A stretch of DNA of 64,000 nt. Source: Streptomyces albus subsp. albus. GTDB taxonomy: Bacteria; Actinomycetota; Actinomycetes; Streptomycetales; Streptomycetaceae. Position numbers and translations under genes: made by a program. Of this stretch, positions 41,009 through 50,234 are shown one piece after another. The notes under the pieces are model-generated. The model did not search any database and was not told the origin of the DNA. It was given only the letters and a program-made list of their open reading frames with translations. The DNA lies in the NCBI RefSeq assembly GCF_000725885.1, contig NZ_JODR01000008.1, positions 248,001 through 312,000 on the forward strand, read 5' to 3'. The first letter of the stretch is position 1. Each line of letters starts with the position of its first letter.

Positions 41009-41047
41009 CGCACAATGGGGGGACGCACGGCTGAAGGGGAACATGCC

Positions 41048-41371
41048 ATGAGCGCCGAGGACCTCGAAAAGTACGAGACCGAGATGGAGCTGAAGCTCTA
41101 CAGGGAGTACAGAGACGTCGTCGGGCTGTTCAAATACGTGATCGAGACAGACCGGCGTTTCTATCTCACCAACGACTACGAGATGCAGGTCCACTCGGTC
41201 CAGGGAGAGGTGTTCTTCGAGGTCTCGATGGCGGACGCCTGGGTGTGGGACATGTACAGGCCGGCCCGGTTCGTCAAACAGGTGCGGGTGCTCACCTTCA
41301 AAGACGTGAACATCGAGGAACTGAACAAGAGCGAACTGGATCTGCCCGAGGACACGGGCTTCAAGGGCTGA
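41048..41371 (+). CDS. DUF2469 family protein
   Basis: 107 aa, highly conserved actinobacterial protein of unknown function: MSAEDLEKYETEMELKLYRE, YVIETDRRFYLTNDYEMQVH, VSMADAWVWDMYRPARFVKQ, FKDVNIEEL. No known motif. It is less GC-rich at the codon level than its neighbours. The usual location is between the signal peptidase cluster and yraN-yifB-dprA. No Nudix gene is seen between sipZ and this gene, unlike what I recall for S. lividans. Confidence 0.93.
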   Translation: MSAEDLEKYETEMELKLYREYRDVVGLFKYVIETDRRFYLTNDYEMQVHSVQGEVFFEVSMADAWVWDMYRPARFVKQVRVLTFKDVNIEELNKSELDLPEDTGFKG

Positions 41372-41544
41372 GACAGCCTGCCCGCGGGGCCGGGGCCGGG
41401 GCCGGGGGCGCGGGGCCGGTGCTGCGGGGGCGTCACTCGTGTGAGTGACCGAGTTGTCCACAACCGGCGGGTTCTCCACAGAAAAAGAGCAAGATCCCAC
41501 AACCACCTCCGGGGCCGTCAGAGTCGGTTCCGGAGGTGGTGTGC

Positions 41545-42528
41545 ATGAATACCAGCGCAGCGCGAGGCGCCGCACGCACACACGCAGGGCCGGGCACCGG
41601 AGCGAGGCCCGGCCCCGGGGGAGTCCCGGACAGGGCTGCCGGTTCGCCCCCGGCCGTGGAGCGGCGTGGTGGCCGGACCCGGGGGACGGGGCCCGGAGCC
41701 CGCCTGTCCGAATCCGGTCCGGGGGACCGTCTGCCCGCCGCTACGCCGCGGGGCGGAAGTGCCGATCCGCCCGGTGCGGAGGGTGCGGGTGAGAGGACAC
41801 GTCGGATCGGCGGTACACGTCAGATCGGGGGTACGGGGCGGGCGGCGCCCCCGGCCGACGCACCCACTGCGGTCGGCGGCATGCGTCCGGCGGGAGGAAC
41901 GGGTGCGCTGGGCGCCTCCCTGCGGGGCGGTGATCCGGGGTCTGCCGCAGCGGCGCGAACCGCCCCGGCGGGAGGCGGCCAGGTACGACCCGTCCCGTCA
42001 CGATCCGGCCAGGCGCGGACCCGCCCTGCGCAATCCGGGCGTGAGCGGTCCGTGCCTGCGCGGTCCGGTCTCGCGCCGTCCGGCCCCGCGCGGTCGGGGG
42101 CTGCGCGGTCCGGGGCCGCGAGGCGTGGCGCTGCGCGGGGAGCGGCCGGTCCTGCCCGGGCCAGGGAAGCACTCGGCCGGTACGGCGAGGACCTGGCGGC
42201 CCGGCGGCTGCGCGAGATGGGCATGGCCGTACTCGAACGCAACTGGCGCTGCGCCGAAGGGGAGATCGACCTCATCGCCCGTGACGGCGACGCGATCGTG
42301 ATCTGCGAGGTCAAGACCCGCAGGGCGGGCCCTTTCCAGCACCCCATGGAGAGCCTGCCGCCCGCCAAGACGGCGCGGCTGCGCCGCCTCGCCGCCCGCT
42401 GGCTGAGCGAGAGCTGGCTGGCCCGGTACGGCCGGCCGCCGGTGGGAGGGGTCCGTCTCGACCTCGTCGGCATCGTTCTCCCGCACCGGGGTGCGCCCGT
42501 CGTCCAGCATGTGCGGGGGGTGGGTTGA
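41545..42528 (+). CDS. YraN (UPF0102) endonuclease-like protein with a very long N-terminal extension
   Basis: 327 aa. The C-terminal 120 residues are a complete YraN domain of the restriction-endonuclease-like fold: [45 protein letters not shown] (the PD-(D/E)XK-like core) and [11 protein letters not shown]. The first 207 residues are Arg/Gly/Ala/Ser/Pro-rich and partly made of 5-residue repeats; normal YraN is about 120 aa. The ATG at 41545 has GGAGGTGG five bases upstream, the best site in the region, and no better start exists near the domain. Stop overlaps yifB (TGATG). Confidence 0.8.
   Translation: MNTSAARGAARTHAGPGTGARPGPGGVPDRAAGSPPAVERRGGRTRGTGPGARLSESGPGDRLPAATPRGGSADPPGAEGAGERTRRIGGTRQIGGTGRAAPPADAPTAVGGMRPAGGTGALGASLRGGDPGSAAAARTAPAGGGQVRPVPSRSGQARTRPAQSGRERSVPARSGLAPSGPARSGAARSGAARRGAARGAAGPARAREALGRYGEDLAARRLREMGMAVLERNWRCAEGEIDLIARDGDAIVICEVKTRRAGPFQHPMESLPPAKTARLRRLAARWLSESWLARYGRPPVGGVRLDLVGIVLPHRGAPVVQHVRGVG
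42028..42147 (+). repeat. Degenerate 15-base tandem repeat inside yraN
   Basis: About eight units with a 15-base period related to GCGCGGTCCGGGGCC; the clearest lie at 42058, 42073, 42088, 42103 and 42118. In frame they encode Ala-Arg-Ser-Gly-x repeats, so the length keeps the reading frame. Confidence 0.8.
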
Positions 42529-44147
42529 TGGGTTTCGCACGGACCTGCGCGGTGGCGCTCGTCGGCGTGGAGGGCGTCCCCGTCGAGGTACAGGCCGATC
42601 TGGAACCGGGTGTCGCGGCCTTCACCCTCGTCGGTCTGCCCGACAAGAGCCTGACCGAGAGCCGCGACCGGGTGCGGGCCGCAGTGGTCAACTCCGGAGT
42701 GCCCTGGCCGCAGAAGAAACTGACCGTGGGCCTCAGCCCGGCCTCGGTGCCCAAGGGCGGCAGCGGCTTCGACATCGCGGTGGCCTGCGCCGTCCTGGCC
42801 GCCGCCGAGTGCATCGACCCGCGCCAGATCGCCTCCGTGGTGATGATCGGCGAACTGGGCCTGGACGGCCGGGTGCTGCCGGTGCGGGGTGTCCTGCCCG
42901 CCGTACTGGCCGCCGCGGACGCGGGATACCGGCAGGTGGTGGTCCCCGAGCAGGCGGCGGCCGAGGCGTCGCTGGTCCCGGACGTCTCTGTGATCGGGAT
43001 CCGCAGCCTGCGCCAACTGCTCGCCGTGCTCAACGACGAGCCCGTACCGGACGAGCCGGAAGAGCCCGGTGACGGCGGTCTGCCCGAGGCGGCCCGCACC
43101 CACCTCGCGGGACTCGGCGCGCTCTCACCCGGACTGACCGGCCTGCGGGCAGAAGAGCGCCCCGTGGACCTCGCGGACGTGGCCGGACAGGGCCACGCCC
43201 GGTACGCCTTGGAGATCGCCGCCGCGGGCCGTCACCACCTGCTGCTCAAGGGCCCGCCGGGTGCGGGCAAGACGATGCTCGCCGAGCGGCTGCCGGGGCT
43301 GCTGCCCCCGCTCAGCCGCAAGGAAGCGCTGGAGGTCACGGCCGTCCACTCGGTGGCCGGGGCGCTGCCGCCGGGTCAGCCGCTCGTCGCCCGGCCGCCC
43401 TACTGCGCCCCGCATCACTCGGCGACGATGGCGGCGCTCGTCGGCGGCGGCTCCGGGCTGCCCCGCCCCGGAGCGGTCTCCCTCGCCCACAATGGCGTCC
43501 TCTTTCTGGACGAGGCCGCTGAATGCAGTGCCCGGGTACTGGATGCCATGCGGCAGCCGCTGGAGTCCGGCTGTGTGGTCGTCGCGCGGGCCGCCGGGAT
43601 GATGCGCATGCCGGCCCGTTTCCTGCTCGTCCTGGCCGTCAACCCCTGCCCCTGCGGCCGGCACGGCAGCCCGGGCGGTACGTGCGAGTGCCAGCCCTCG
43701 ACGGTACGCCGCTACCGTGCCCGGCTCTCGGGACCGCTCATGGACCGGGTGGACCTGCGCGTGCGGGTGGAGCCGCTCGCCCGCTCGGAACTGGCCACGG
43801 TGGGTGGCCGGGCGGAGTCCACCGCCGAGGTGGCCGCCCGGGTGCTGGAGGCCAGGGAACGCGCCGCGGCACGCTATGCGGGTACTCCGTGGAAGACCAA
43901 CAGCGAAGTGCCGGGCCACGAACTGCGCACCCGTCACCCCGCGGTGTCCGGGGCGCTCGTGGAGGCCGAGGACGACCTTGAACGCGGCCTCCTCACCGCG
44001 CGCGGCCTCGACCGGGTGCTGCGGGTCGCCTGGACGGTCGCGGATCTGGCAGGGCACCCACGGCCCACCCGGGACGACGTCAACCTCGCACTGCTGTTGC
44101 GCAGCGGCATCCGCCGGGGCGCTCTGCTGCCGGGGGTGTCCGCATGA
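42528..44147 (+). CDS. YifB/ComM-type magnesium chelatase-like AAA+ ATPase
   Basis: 539 aa. N-terminal Lon-like/ChlI domain (VPVEVQADLEPGVAAFTLVG), then AAA+ core with Walker A KGPPGAGKTMLAERLPGLLP, a GVLFLDEAAECSARVLDAM Walker B region, and a C-terminal Mg_chelatase_C domain with NPCPCGRHGSPGGTCEC and SGPLMDRVDLRV. In competent bacteria ComM is a branch-migration helicase acting in recombination; in Streptomyces the role is untested. Coupled to yraN and dprA. Confidence 0.92.
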   Translation: MGFARTCAVALVGVEGVPVEVQADLEPGVAAFTLVGLPDKSLTESRDRVRAAVVNSGVPWPQKKLTVGLSPASVPKGGSGFDIAVACAVLAAAECIDPRQIASVVMIGELGLDGRVLPVRGVLPAVLAAADAGYRQVVVPEQAAAEASLVPDVSVIGIRSLRQLLAVLNDEPVPDEPEEPGDGGLPEAARTHLAGLGALSPGLTGLRAEERPVDLADVAGQGHARYALEIAAAGRHHLLLKGPPGAGKTMLAERLPGLLPPLSRKEALEVTAVHSVAGALPPGQPLVARPPYCAPHHSATMAALVGGGSGLPRPGAVSLAHNGVLFLDEAAECSARVLDAMRQPLESGCVVVARAAGMMRMPARFLLVLAVNPCPCGRHGSPGGTCECQPSTVRRYRARLSGPLMDRVDLRVRVEPLARSELATVGGRAESTAEVAARVLEARERAAARYAGTPWKTNSEVPGHELRTRHPAVSGALVEAEDDLERGLLTARGLDRVLRVAWTVADLAGHPRPTRDDVNLALLLRSGIRRGALLPGVSA

Positions 44148-45421
44148 CGGCCGAACAGCTGCCCGAGGTGTCCGGCGCGGACGACAGCCGACGTGCTGCC
44201 GCACCACCCGGGACCGGTCCGACAGCCCGGACAGGTCCCCAGGAAGCGGCGGAGGAAGCCCAGGCGAGTCCGTCCCCGCCGGGCGGCAGCTCCGCCTGGC
44301 CGGAAAAGGTCGCCAGAGCAGCGCTCACCCGGATCACGGAACCGGGTGACGAACTGGTGGGCCAATGGGTCGCCACCTACGGTGCGGGCGCCGTCGTGCG
44401 GGCCGTACGCGGCTGCGGGGTGCCGTTGCCCGGGGCCGGCGAACAGCGCTGGGCGGGGCTGCGGCTGCGCGCCGCCGCCGTCAGCCCGCACACCGACCTC
44501 GCCGCGATCGAACGGTGCGGCGGCCGGTTCGTCTGCCCCGGCGACGCGGAATGGCCCAGCCAGCTCGACGACCTGGGCAATGCTGCACCGATCGGGCTGT
44601 GGGTGTGCGGCGCTCCCTCACTGCGCGTGTGGGCTCTGCGCTCGGTCGCCGTGGTCGGCGCCCGTGCCTGCACGGAGTACGGCGCACACTGCGCCGCGGT
44701 CCTGGGGGCCGGGCTCGCCGAACGGGGCTGGACGGTCGTCTCGGGGGCGGCCTACGGCATCGACGCCGCCGCGCACCGGGGTGCCCTCGCCGTACGGGGC
44801 CCGACCGTCGGCGTTCTGGCGTGCGGGGCCGATGTCGCCTATCCGCCCGGCAACCAGGAGCTGATCCGCACCCTGCGGGAGCGCGGACTGCTGATCGCCG
44901 AACTGGCGCCCGGCAGCCACCCGACCCGCAGCCGGTTCGTGCTCCGTAACCGGGTGATCGCCGCGCTCACGCGGGGCACGGTCGTGGTGGAGGCCGCGTT
45001 GCGCAGCGGGGCGCTGGTCACCGCGCGGCGTGCGCTCGCCCTTCGACGGCACGTCATGGGGATGCCGGGCCCGGTCACCTCGGGCCTGTCCCAGGGGGTG
45101 CACGAATTGCTGCGAGGGGAGGCCACGGTGGTCACCGATGCCGACGAAGTGATCGAACTGGTGGGGCACATGGGGGAGCTGGCGCCTGCCCGACGCGGCC
45201 CCGCCGTGCCGCGCGACGCCCTGAGTCCCGCACTCACACGAGTGCTCGAAGCCGTGCCCGGTCGCGGGACGGCGGACGCGGCTCGCATCGGATGCGCGGC
45301 CGGTGTGCCGCCGGACCTCACCCTCAGCCGGCTCCATGAGCTACGGGCTCTCGGGTACGTCGAACGGGACGGCGGGCAATGGCAGTTGACCCGGTACGGC
45401 AAGCGAAACCCCATCGAGTGA
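44144..45421 (+). CDS. dprA: DNA-processing protein DprA
   Basis: 425 aa. Loads RecA on incoming single-stranded DNA in competent bacteria. The Rossmann-like core is clear: [76 protein letters not shown], and a C-terminal winged-helix-like region ([20 protein letters not shown]). An Ala/Pro-rich N-terminal tail of about 50 residues is not conserved. ATGA overlap with yifB. No dedicated natural competence is established in Streptomyces. Confidence 0.93.
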   Translation: MTAEQLPEVSGADDSRRAAAPPGTGPTARTGPQEAAEEAQASPSPPGGSSAWPEKVARAALTRITEPGDELVGQWVATYGAGAVVRAVRGCGVPLPGAGEQRWAGLRLRAAAVSPHTDLAAIERCGGRFVCPGDAEWPSQLDDLGNAAPIGLWVCGAPSLRVWALRSVAVVGARACTEYGAHCAAVLGAGLAERGWTVVSGAAYGIDAAAHRGALAVRGPTVGVLACGADVAYPPGNQELIRTLRERGLLIAELAPGSHPTRSRFVLRNRVIAALTRGTVVVEAALRSGALVTARRALALRRHVMGMPGPVTSGLSQGVHELLRGEATVVTDADEVIELVGHMGELAPARRGPAVPRDALSPALTRVLEAVPGRGTADAARIGCAAGVPPDLTLSRLHELRALGYVERDGGQWQLTRYGKRNPIE

Positions 45422-45719
45422 TGAGGCGGTCCTTGACCTGGGGCTATCGGGTGAAAAGCTGAACCGTGCGCGCCCGCTGGGACGCTGCGGCCCCCAGAGC
45501 CCCGCGCTCCGGCCCCGTGCCCGGTCACCGGCGCCGCACCCGCCCCACGGACCCGCCCCGTCACCGTGGAGGGAAGAACGTCGGCGCGAAGGAGGAAGAA
45601 CAATACGTCGCTCACCGCGACGCCACGGTCACGCTACGCTCACCGCGTCTCTTTCGCGAGAGCACGTTTCCGTACCAGAACCGACCACCACTACCCAGCA
45701 GAACGGCTCAAGGCGACGC
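45422..45719 (+). promoter_or_regulatory. whiG upstream region
   Basis: 298 bases without a gene. Contains an exact 11-base direct repeat CGCTCACCGCG at 45609-45619 and 45637-45647 (28 bases apart), an unused AGGAGGAAGAA at about 45588, and an AT-richer patch near 45595-45660. It probably holds the whiG promoter; no convincing -35/-10 pair stands out. Confidence 0.4.
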
Positions 45720-46574
45720 ATGCCTCAGCACATCTCCGGGCCCGACCGTACCTCCCCAGCGGCCTCCGCAGCCGCGCGGACCGCGGTCGACGAGGACGAG
45801 CCCAGGACTGCGCCCAGCTCGCTGGATGAACTCTGGCGGTCCTACAAGGCCACCGCGGACAGCAGGCTGCGCGAGCAGCTCATCCTGCACTACTCCCCGC
45901 TGGTCAAGTACGTGGCGGGCAGGGTCAGCGTCGGCCTGCCCGCCAACGTCGAGCAGGCCGACTTCGTCTCCTCCGGAGTCTTCGGACTCATCGACGCCAT
46001 CGAGAAGTTCGACCCCTCGCGCTCCATCAAGTTCGAGACGTACGCCATCACCCGGATCCGCGGCGCGATGATCGACGAGCTGCGAGCGCTGGACTGGATC
46101 CCCCGCTCGGTACGGCAGAAGGCCCGCGCCGTCGAACGCGCCTACGCGACCCTCGAAGCCCGCCTGCGGCGCAGCCCCACCGAAGCCGAGGTCGCCGACG
46201 AGATGGGCATCGAGATGGAGGAACTGCACGGGGTCTTCAGCCAGTTGTCGCTGGCCAACGTCGTCGCCCTGGAAGAGCTGCTGCACGTCGGCGGGGAGGG
46301 TGGCGACCGGCTCAGCCTGGTGGACACGCTGGAGGACACCGCCGCCGACAACCCGGTGGAGGTCGCCGAGGACCGGGAGCTGCGGCGTCTGCTGGCCCGG
46401 GCCATCAACACCCTGCCCGAGCGGGAGAAGACCGTGGTCACCCTCTACTACTACGAGGGGCTCACCCTGGCCGAGATCGGGCAAGTGCTCGGGGTCACCG
46501 AGAGCAGGGTCAGCCAGATCCACACCAAATCGGTTCTGCAACTTCGAGCCAAACTGGCCGACGCCGGCCGCTGA
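45720..46574 (+). CDS. whiG: RNA polymerase sigma factor WhiG (FliA family)
   Basis: 284 aa. Directs transcription for commitment of aerial hyphae to sporulation; in Streptomyces its activity is held by the anti-sigma RsiG with c-di-GMP. Region 2: [20 protein letters not shown] and [29 protein letters not shown]; region 3: [16 protein letters not shown]; region 4: [22 protein letters not shown] and [19 protein letters not shown]. Very close to S. coelicolor WhiG; only the first 40 residues vary. It stands directly after dprA. Confidence 0.97.
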   Translation: MPQHISGPDRTSPAASAAARTAVDEDEPRTAPSSLDELWRSYKATADSRLREQLILHYSPLVKYVAGRVSVGLPANVEQADFVSSGVFGLIDAIEKFDPSRSIKFETYAITRIRGAMIDELRALDWIPRSVRQKARAVERAYATLEARLRRSPTEAEVADEMGIEMEELHGVFSQLSLANVVALEELLHVGGEGGDRLSLVDTLEDTAADNPVEVAEDRELRRLLARAINTLPEREKTVVTLYYYEGLTLAEIGQVLGVTESRVSQIHTKSVLQLRAKLADAGR

Positions 46575-47127
46575 GCGGTCGGCCGCTTCCCCGCGCTGAT
46601 CAGTCGGCGCCGCCGCGCTGCTCGGTCGGCCCCCTTCGTGCGAGTGCCTGGCTGCGCACCGGCTGCCCGGGGCCTGGCCCCTACTGTTCGGGCGGTCCCC
46701 GTCGTTCGGGCCGTCCTTCCTGGCCCGGCTGCCCGGGCTGCGCGCCGGGCCGTCTTCCCCGTTTCGGCCACCTCGGCCACCCCGGCCACCTCGCCCCCCG
46801 GCCACTGGGGCCAGCCACCCCGGCCACCCCGGCCGTTCGCGCTGCCTTGGCCCTCTGCGCCGTCCCGGAGTCCCGCCCCTTCCCGGCCGCTCGCACTGTC
46901 CGGGCCGGCGGCAGTGGCCCGGCAACCCGGCAACCGCCGGCTGTTCGCTCCTTTTCCGCGTTCACGCGGACGCCGTGGCGTGGACGTCCGGCCGGGGCGG
47001 GCGTCCACGCCGGCCGCTCGCGCACAGGGCCGCCGCCGACGGCCGGAACCCGCCCCGCACCCGGCCGGACCAGGAGAATCGTCCCGGACCCGTGCCGGTC
47101 TCGACGGGAGATCCGTAAGCTAGGGAC
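46575..47127. other. Low-complexity gene-free gap between whiG and tetR
   Basis: 553 bases without a credible gene. A 9-base unit CGGCCACC(C/T) is repeated three times exactly in register at 46765-46791 and recurs to 46833; the flanks are C/G/T-rich words. The rest is GC-rich up to the tetR promoter region. Open frames on both strands are compositional. No clear terminator with U-run after whiG. Confidence 0.55.
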
Positions 47128-47718
47128 GTGCCCAGGATTCGAGCGGCCTCCGTGGCCGAGCACCGGACCATGCAGCGCGCGGCCTTGCTGGATGCCGCAC
47201 GGTCGCTGCTGTCCGAGGGCGGAACGGAAGCACTGACCTTCCCCGCACTCGCTCAGCGCACCGGCCTCGCGCGCTCCTCCGTGTACGAGTACTTCCGCTC
47301 CCGCGCCGCCGTCGTGGAAGAGCTGTGCGCCGTCGACTTCCCGGTATGGGCCGCGGAAGTCGAATCGGCGATGCGGCAGGCGCAGACGCCCGCGGGAAAG
47401 GTCGAGGCGTACGTCCGCCAACAGCTCACCCTCGTCGGCGACCGACGGCACCGCGCGGTTGTCGCGATCTCCGCCGGTGAGCTGGACGCCGGGGCCCGTG
47501 AGCGAATCCGGGCCGCCCACGGCGGGCTGATCTCCATGGTCGTCGAAGCCCTCGGCGATCTCGGCCACGAGCAGCCGCGGCTGGCCGCCATGCTGCTCCA
47601 GGGTGTGGTGGATGCGGGGGTGCGGCGTATCGAGCTGGGCGCTGCGGAAGACCCCGAGCAGATCGCCGCCGCCGCGGTCTCCATGGCGCTCCACGGCGTC
47701 TGCGGCCGGGCCTCCTGA
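47128..47718 (+). CDS. TetR-family transcriptional regulator
   Basis: 196 aa. N-terminal helix-turn-helix: ALLDAARSLLSEGGTEALTF, ALAQRTGLARSSVYEYFRSR with the usual TetR recognition helix. The C-terminal ligand-binding part is not assignable. GTG start. It stands alone, convergent with the LytM gene whose open frame runs into it from the other side. Target genes unknown; its own neighbour or itself are the first candidates. Confidence 0.9.
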   Translation: MPRIRAASVAEHRTMQRAALLDAARSLLSEGGTEALTFPALAQRTGLARSSVYEYFRSRAAVVEELCAVDFPVWAAEVESAMRQAQTPAGKVEAYVRQQLTLVGDRRHRAVVAISAGELDAGARERIRAAHGGLISMVVEALGDLGHEQPRLAAMLLQGVVDAGVRRIELGAAEDPEQIAAAAVSMALHGVCGRAS

Positions 47719-48760
47719 TCCCTGCCACCCGCAGGCGGGGTGCCGTCGCGGGGAGTCCGCCGCCCAGGCGCCACCGTGACCAGAGCGCTGCCGCCGTAAG
47801 AACGCAGGCGGCGGTCCAGTCCGCCGGGCCGCCCGCGGTCCGGGGCCGGCCCACTTCACGCTCTCTTCCGGCCGCGGGCTCCGTCGTGGCCGGCAGCGGT
47901 ACGCCGAAGACCGGGAGCAGTCTGGAGCGCCCGCCCAGCAGCCACGCCGGCAGGAGAGACAGCGGGTTCAGATAGCGGCGTCCGCGCAGCAGACCCCAGT
48001 GGAGGCAGCTGCGGGGGCAGTGCGTCCCCAGGGTGACGGTACCCACCCGGTCGCCGGCCCGCACCCGGTCGCCCTTGCGTACAGAGGGCCGCAGTGGCTG
48101 GTACGTCGTGCGCAGGGGCGGCTCCCCTGTGCCCGTCAGCTCGATCGAGACGACGCCGCGGCCCGCGACCTTCCCCGCGAAGGACACCTTGCCGTCGGCC
48201 ACGGCCAGCACCGGCTGGCCCGGACGGGCGGCCAGATCCACACCTCGGTGCCCCGGCGCCCAGGGCTGGGGAGGCGGATCCCAGCCGCGGGGCACCCGTG
48301 GCCGGCGTGCGCCCTCGGCCCCCTCGACCGGCCAGAACCGTCCGGGCCGGGCCTTACCGCCGGCCCCCTCGCGGGCGCCGCCCCATGCGGTGGAAGCGAT
48401 CTTGGCGCTGTCCTTCTCCTCCGCAGCGGCGGGAGTCGGTGTCCCGGCAACGCGTGAGGGGTGGGTCCCGGCCGGGAGCCTGGCCATGGGCCCCGCTTCA
48501 CCGGAGGGAACGGGTCCGGACACCGCCGGCCGAGCGCCCGGCCATGACGCCACCGGTTGTGCGCTCGCCCACGATGCCGGCGGCACGGTGGCGGCCCCCG
48601 TCACCGCCAGGGCCCCCGGCCCCGCCACCGACAGGGCGACCAGCACCGTCGCCAGGAGGGCGACGAGTGCTCCGCACCGCCCCGGCGCTCTGGTGCCCGG
48701 TGCCGGACCGGACCGTCCGCTGTCGTCCGCCCCCTTCGCCGGGGGCCCGTGCCATGTCAT
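47426..48760 (-). CDS. M23 (LytM) family peptidase, secreted, with run-on C terminus
   Basis: 444 aa as an open frame. Signal-anchor segment ALVALLATVLVALSVAG near residue 32. LytM domain at about residues 158-275: GHRGVDLAARPGQPVLAVAD with the zinc-binding His and Asp, and CLHWGLLRGRRYLNPLSLLP with a catalytic His. It would act on, or regulate hydrolases of, the cell wall. After about residue 300 (GVPLPATTEP) the sequence turns into Arg/Pro/Ala-rich run-on that overlaps the tetR gene by 293 bases, so the true end is probably disrupted or the stop was lost. Confidence 0.78.
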   Translation of the reverse strand: MTWHGPPAKGADDSGRSGPAPGTRAPGRCGALVALLATVLVALSVAGPGALAVTGAATVPPASWASAQPVASWPGARPAVSGPVPSGEAGPMARLPAGTHPSRVAGTPTPAAAEEKDSAKIASTAWGGAREGAGGKARPGRFWPVEGAEGARRPRVPRGWDPPPQPWAPGHRGVDLAARPGQPVLAVADGKVSFAGKVAGRGVVSIELTGTGEPPLRTTYQPLRPSVRKGDRVRAGDRVGTVTLGTHCPRSCLHWGLLRGRRYLNPLSLLPAWLLGGRSRLLPVFGVPLPATTEPAAGREREVGRPRTAGGPADWTAACVLTAAALWSRWRLGGGLPATAPRLRVAGIRRPGRRRRGAPWRPRRRRSARGLPQRPARYAAPPHPPHPGAAWRPAAAARGRDRRGLRRPWRSARRGRPGFAHGPRRPAHRRRSRQPRGAVGRRRG

Positions 48761-49176
48761 GCGACCACCGTGGAGCGGATCGGCGGGTGGCGGGGATCAT
48801 GGACGAGATCTGTGGGTAACTGCAGAGTTGTGGACAAGTCGGCCACCCGTACGAGTGACGGGGAGACGCACCGCGAGGCTCTGGCCCCCCACACGCACCG
48901 CTCCCCGGGAACGGTGCCCGTATCCGTCGTGCGGCGCCGTCTCCAGGCCGTTCCGCCCCCGCCCGGCGCGGGCGCCCCCTGCGGTCCCGTACACTGCTGG
49001 TGCGGCCCGGGCGACCGGGCTGACTTCGCACGCCCCGCCACCCTCACCCGGTGGCCCGCGCATCTCGGTCCCAGGAACCGTCGCAGGACGGCCCTCCAGG
49101 GCGGCGCGCAGGGGCGTCAGGCAAGTGGGGGCGTCCGCCCTCGCTGACGGAACCGAACAACTCAAGGAGAACGGCC
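48761..49176 (+). promoter_or_regulatory. Divergent promoter region and rpsB leader
   Basis: 416 bases without a gene. 48800-48840 is AT-richer (GTGGGTAACTGCAGAGTTGTGG) and probably serves the LytM gene. TACACT at 48990-48995 is a good -10 element for rpsB although its -35 is poor. The remaining 180 bases form a long rpsB leader that could hold autogenous control by S2, but no clear fold stands out. Confidence 0.4.
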
Positions 49177-50079
49177 ATGGCCGTCGTCACGATGCGGGAG
49201 CTGCTGGAGAGCGGCGTCCACTTCGGGCACCAGACCCGCCGCTGGAACCCGAAGATGAAGCGCTTCATCTTCACCGAGCGCAACGGCATCTACATCATCG
49301 ACCTGCTCCAGTCGCTGTCGTACATCGACCGCGCCTACGAGTTCGTCAAGGAGACCGTCGCGCACGGCGGCTCCATCATGTTCGTCGGCACCAAGAAGCA
49401 GGCCCAGGAGGCCATCGCCGAGCAGGCCACCCGCGTGGGCATGCCCTACGTGAACCAGCGCTGGCTCGGCGGCATGCTGACCAACTTCTCGACCGTCTAC
49501 AAGCGGCTCCAGCGCCTCAAGGAGCTGGAGCAGATCGACTTCGAGGACGTGGCCGCCTCCGGTCTGACCAAGAAGGAGCTGCTGGTCCTCTCCCGCGAGA
49601 AGGCCAAGCTGGAGAAGACCCTCGGCGGTATCCGCGAGATGCAGAAGGTGCCGAGCGCCGTCTGGATCGTGGACACCAAGAAGGAGCACATCGCCGTCGG
49701 TGAGGCGCGCAAGCTCAACATCCCGGTGGTCGCGATCCTCGACACCAACTGCGACCCGGACGAGGTCGACTACAAGATCCCGGGCAACGACGACGCGATC
49801 CGCTCCGTCACCCTGCTGACCCGCGTGATCGCCGACGCGGTCGCCGAGGGCCTCATCGCCCGTTCGTCCGGTGGTTCCGGCGAGGGCAAGGGCGACAAGG
49901 CCGCCGGTGAGCCGCTGGCCGAGTGGGAGCGTGACCTGCTGGAGGGCGAGAAGGCCGCCGAGAAGCCGGCCGCCGAGGGCGAGCAGGCTGCCGCCGAGGC
50001 CCAGCCGCAGGCTGCCGAGGGCGAGCAGGCTGCCGCTCCGGCCGAGCAGTCCGCCGCTCCGGCCGAGCAGCAGGGCTGA
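49177..50079 (+). CDS. rpsB: 30S ribosomal protein S2
   Basis: 300 aa. Canonical core: [91 protein letters not shown]. The C-terminal 60 residues are an Ala/Glu/Gln/Pro-rich extension seen in actinobacteria. Shine-Dalgarno AAGGAGA. Followed by an attenuator-like hairpin and tsf. Confidence 0.97.
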   Translation: MAVVTMRELLESGVHFGHQTRRWNPKMKRFIFTERNGIYIIDLLQSLSYIDRAYEFVKETVAHGGSIMFVGTKKQAQEAIAEQATRVGMPYVNQRWLGGMLTNFSTVYKRLQRLKELEQIDFEDVAASGLTKKELLVLSREKAKLEKTLGGIREMQKVPSAVWIVDTKKEHIAVGEARKLNIPVVAILDTNCDPDEVDYKIPGNDDAIRSVTLLTRVIADAVAEGLIARSSGGSGEGKGDKAAGEPLAEWERDLLEGEKAAEKPAAEGEQAAAEAQPQAAEGEQAAAPAEQSAAPAEQQG

Positions 50080-50125
50080 CCCTCGGTCCACGTGGATCAC
50101 GTGGGCCCCAGCGGCGCACAGTGAG

Positions 50126-50152
50126 ACGGCGGGGGCCGAGTGCCCCCGCCGT
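50126..50152 (+). terminator. Attenuator-like hairpin between rpsB and tsf
   Basis: Perfect 11-bp stem (50126-50136 with 50142-50152) with a 5-base loop and no U-run, 47 bases after rpsB. It may reduce transcription into tsf, as reported for other bacteria. Confidence 0.55.
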
Positions 50153-50234
50153 ACAGCCGTGACCTGGGCCGTTGCCGCGTGACTCCGAACCATCCCACTG
50201 ACTTTTCGACTTTCCGGGAAGAGATTCACAGACC

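Noticed and set aside
45588..45615. Strong Shine-Dalgarno AGGAGGAAGAA upstream of whiG
   Set aside because: No ATG, GTG or TTG at a usable distance in a sensible frame, so no small ORF was called.
46681..47859. Reverse-strand frame with Gly-Arg-Gly-Gly repeats across the whiG-tetR gap
   Set aside because: The repeats come from the 9-base DNA repeat; it overlaps tetR antisense and lacks a credible start or family.
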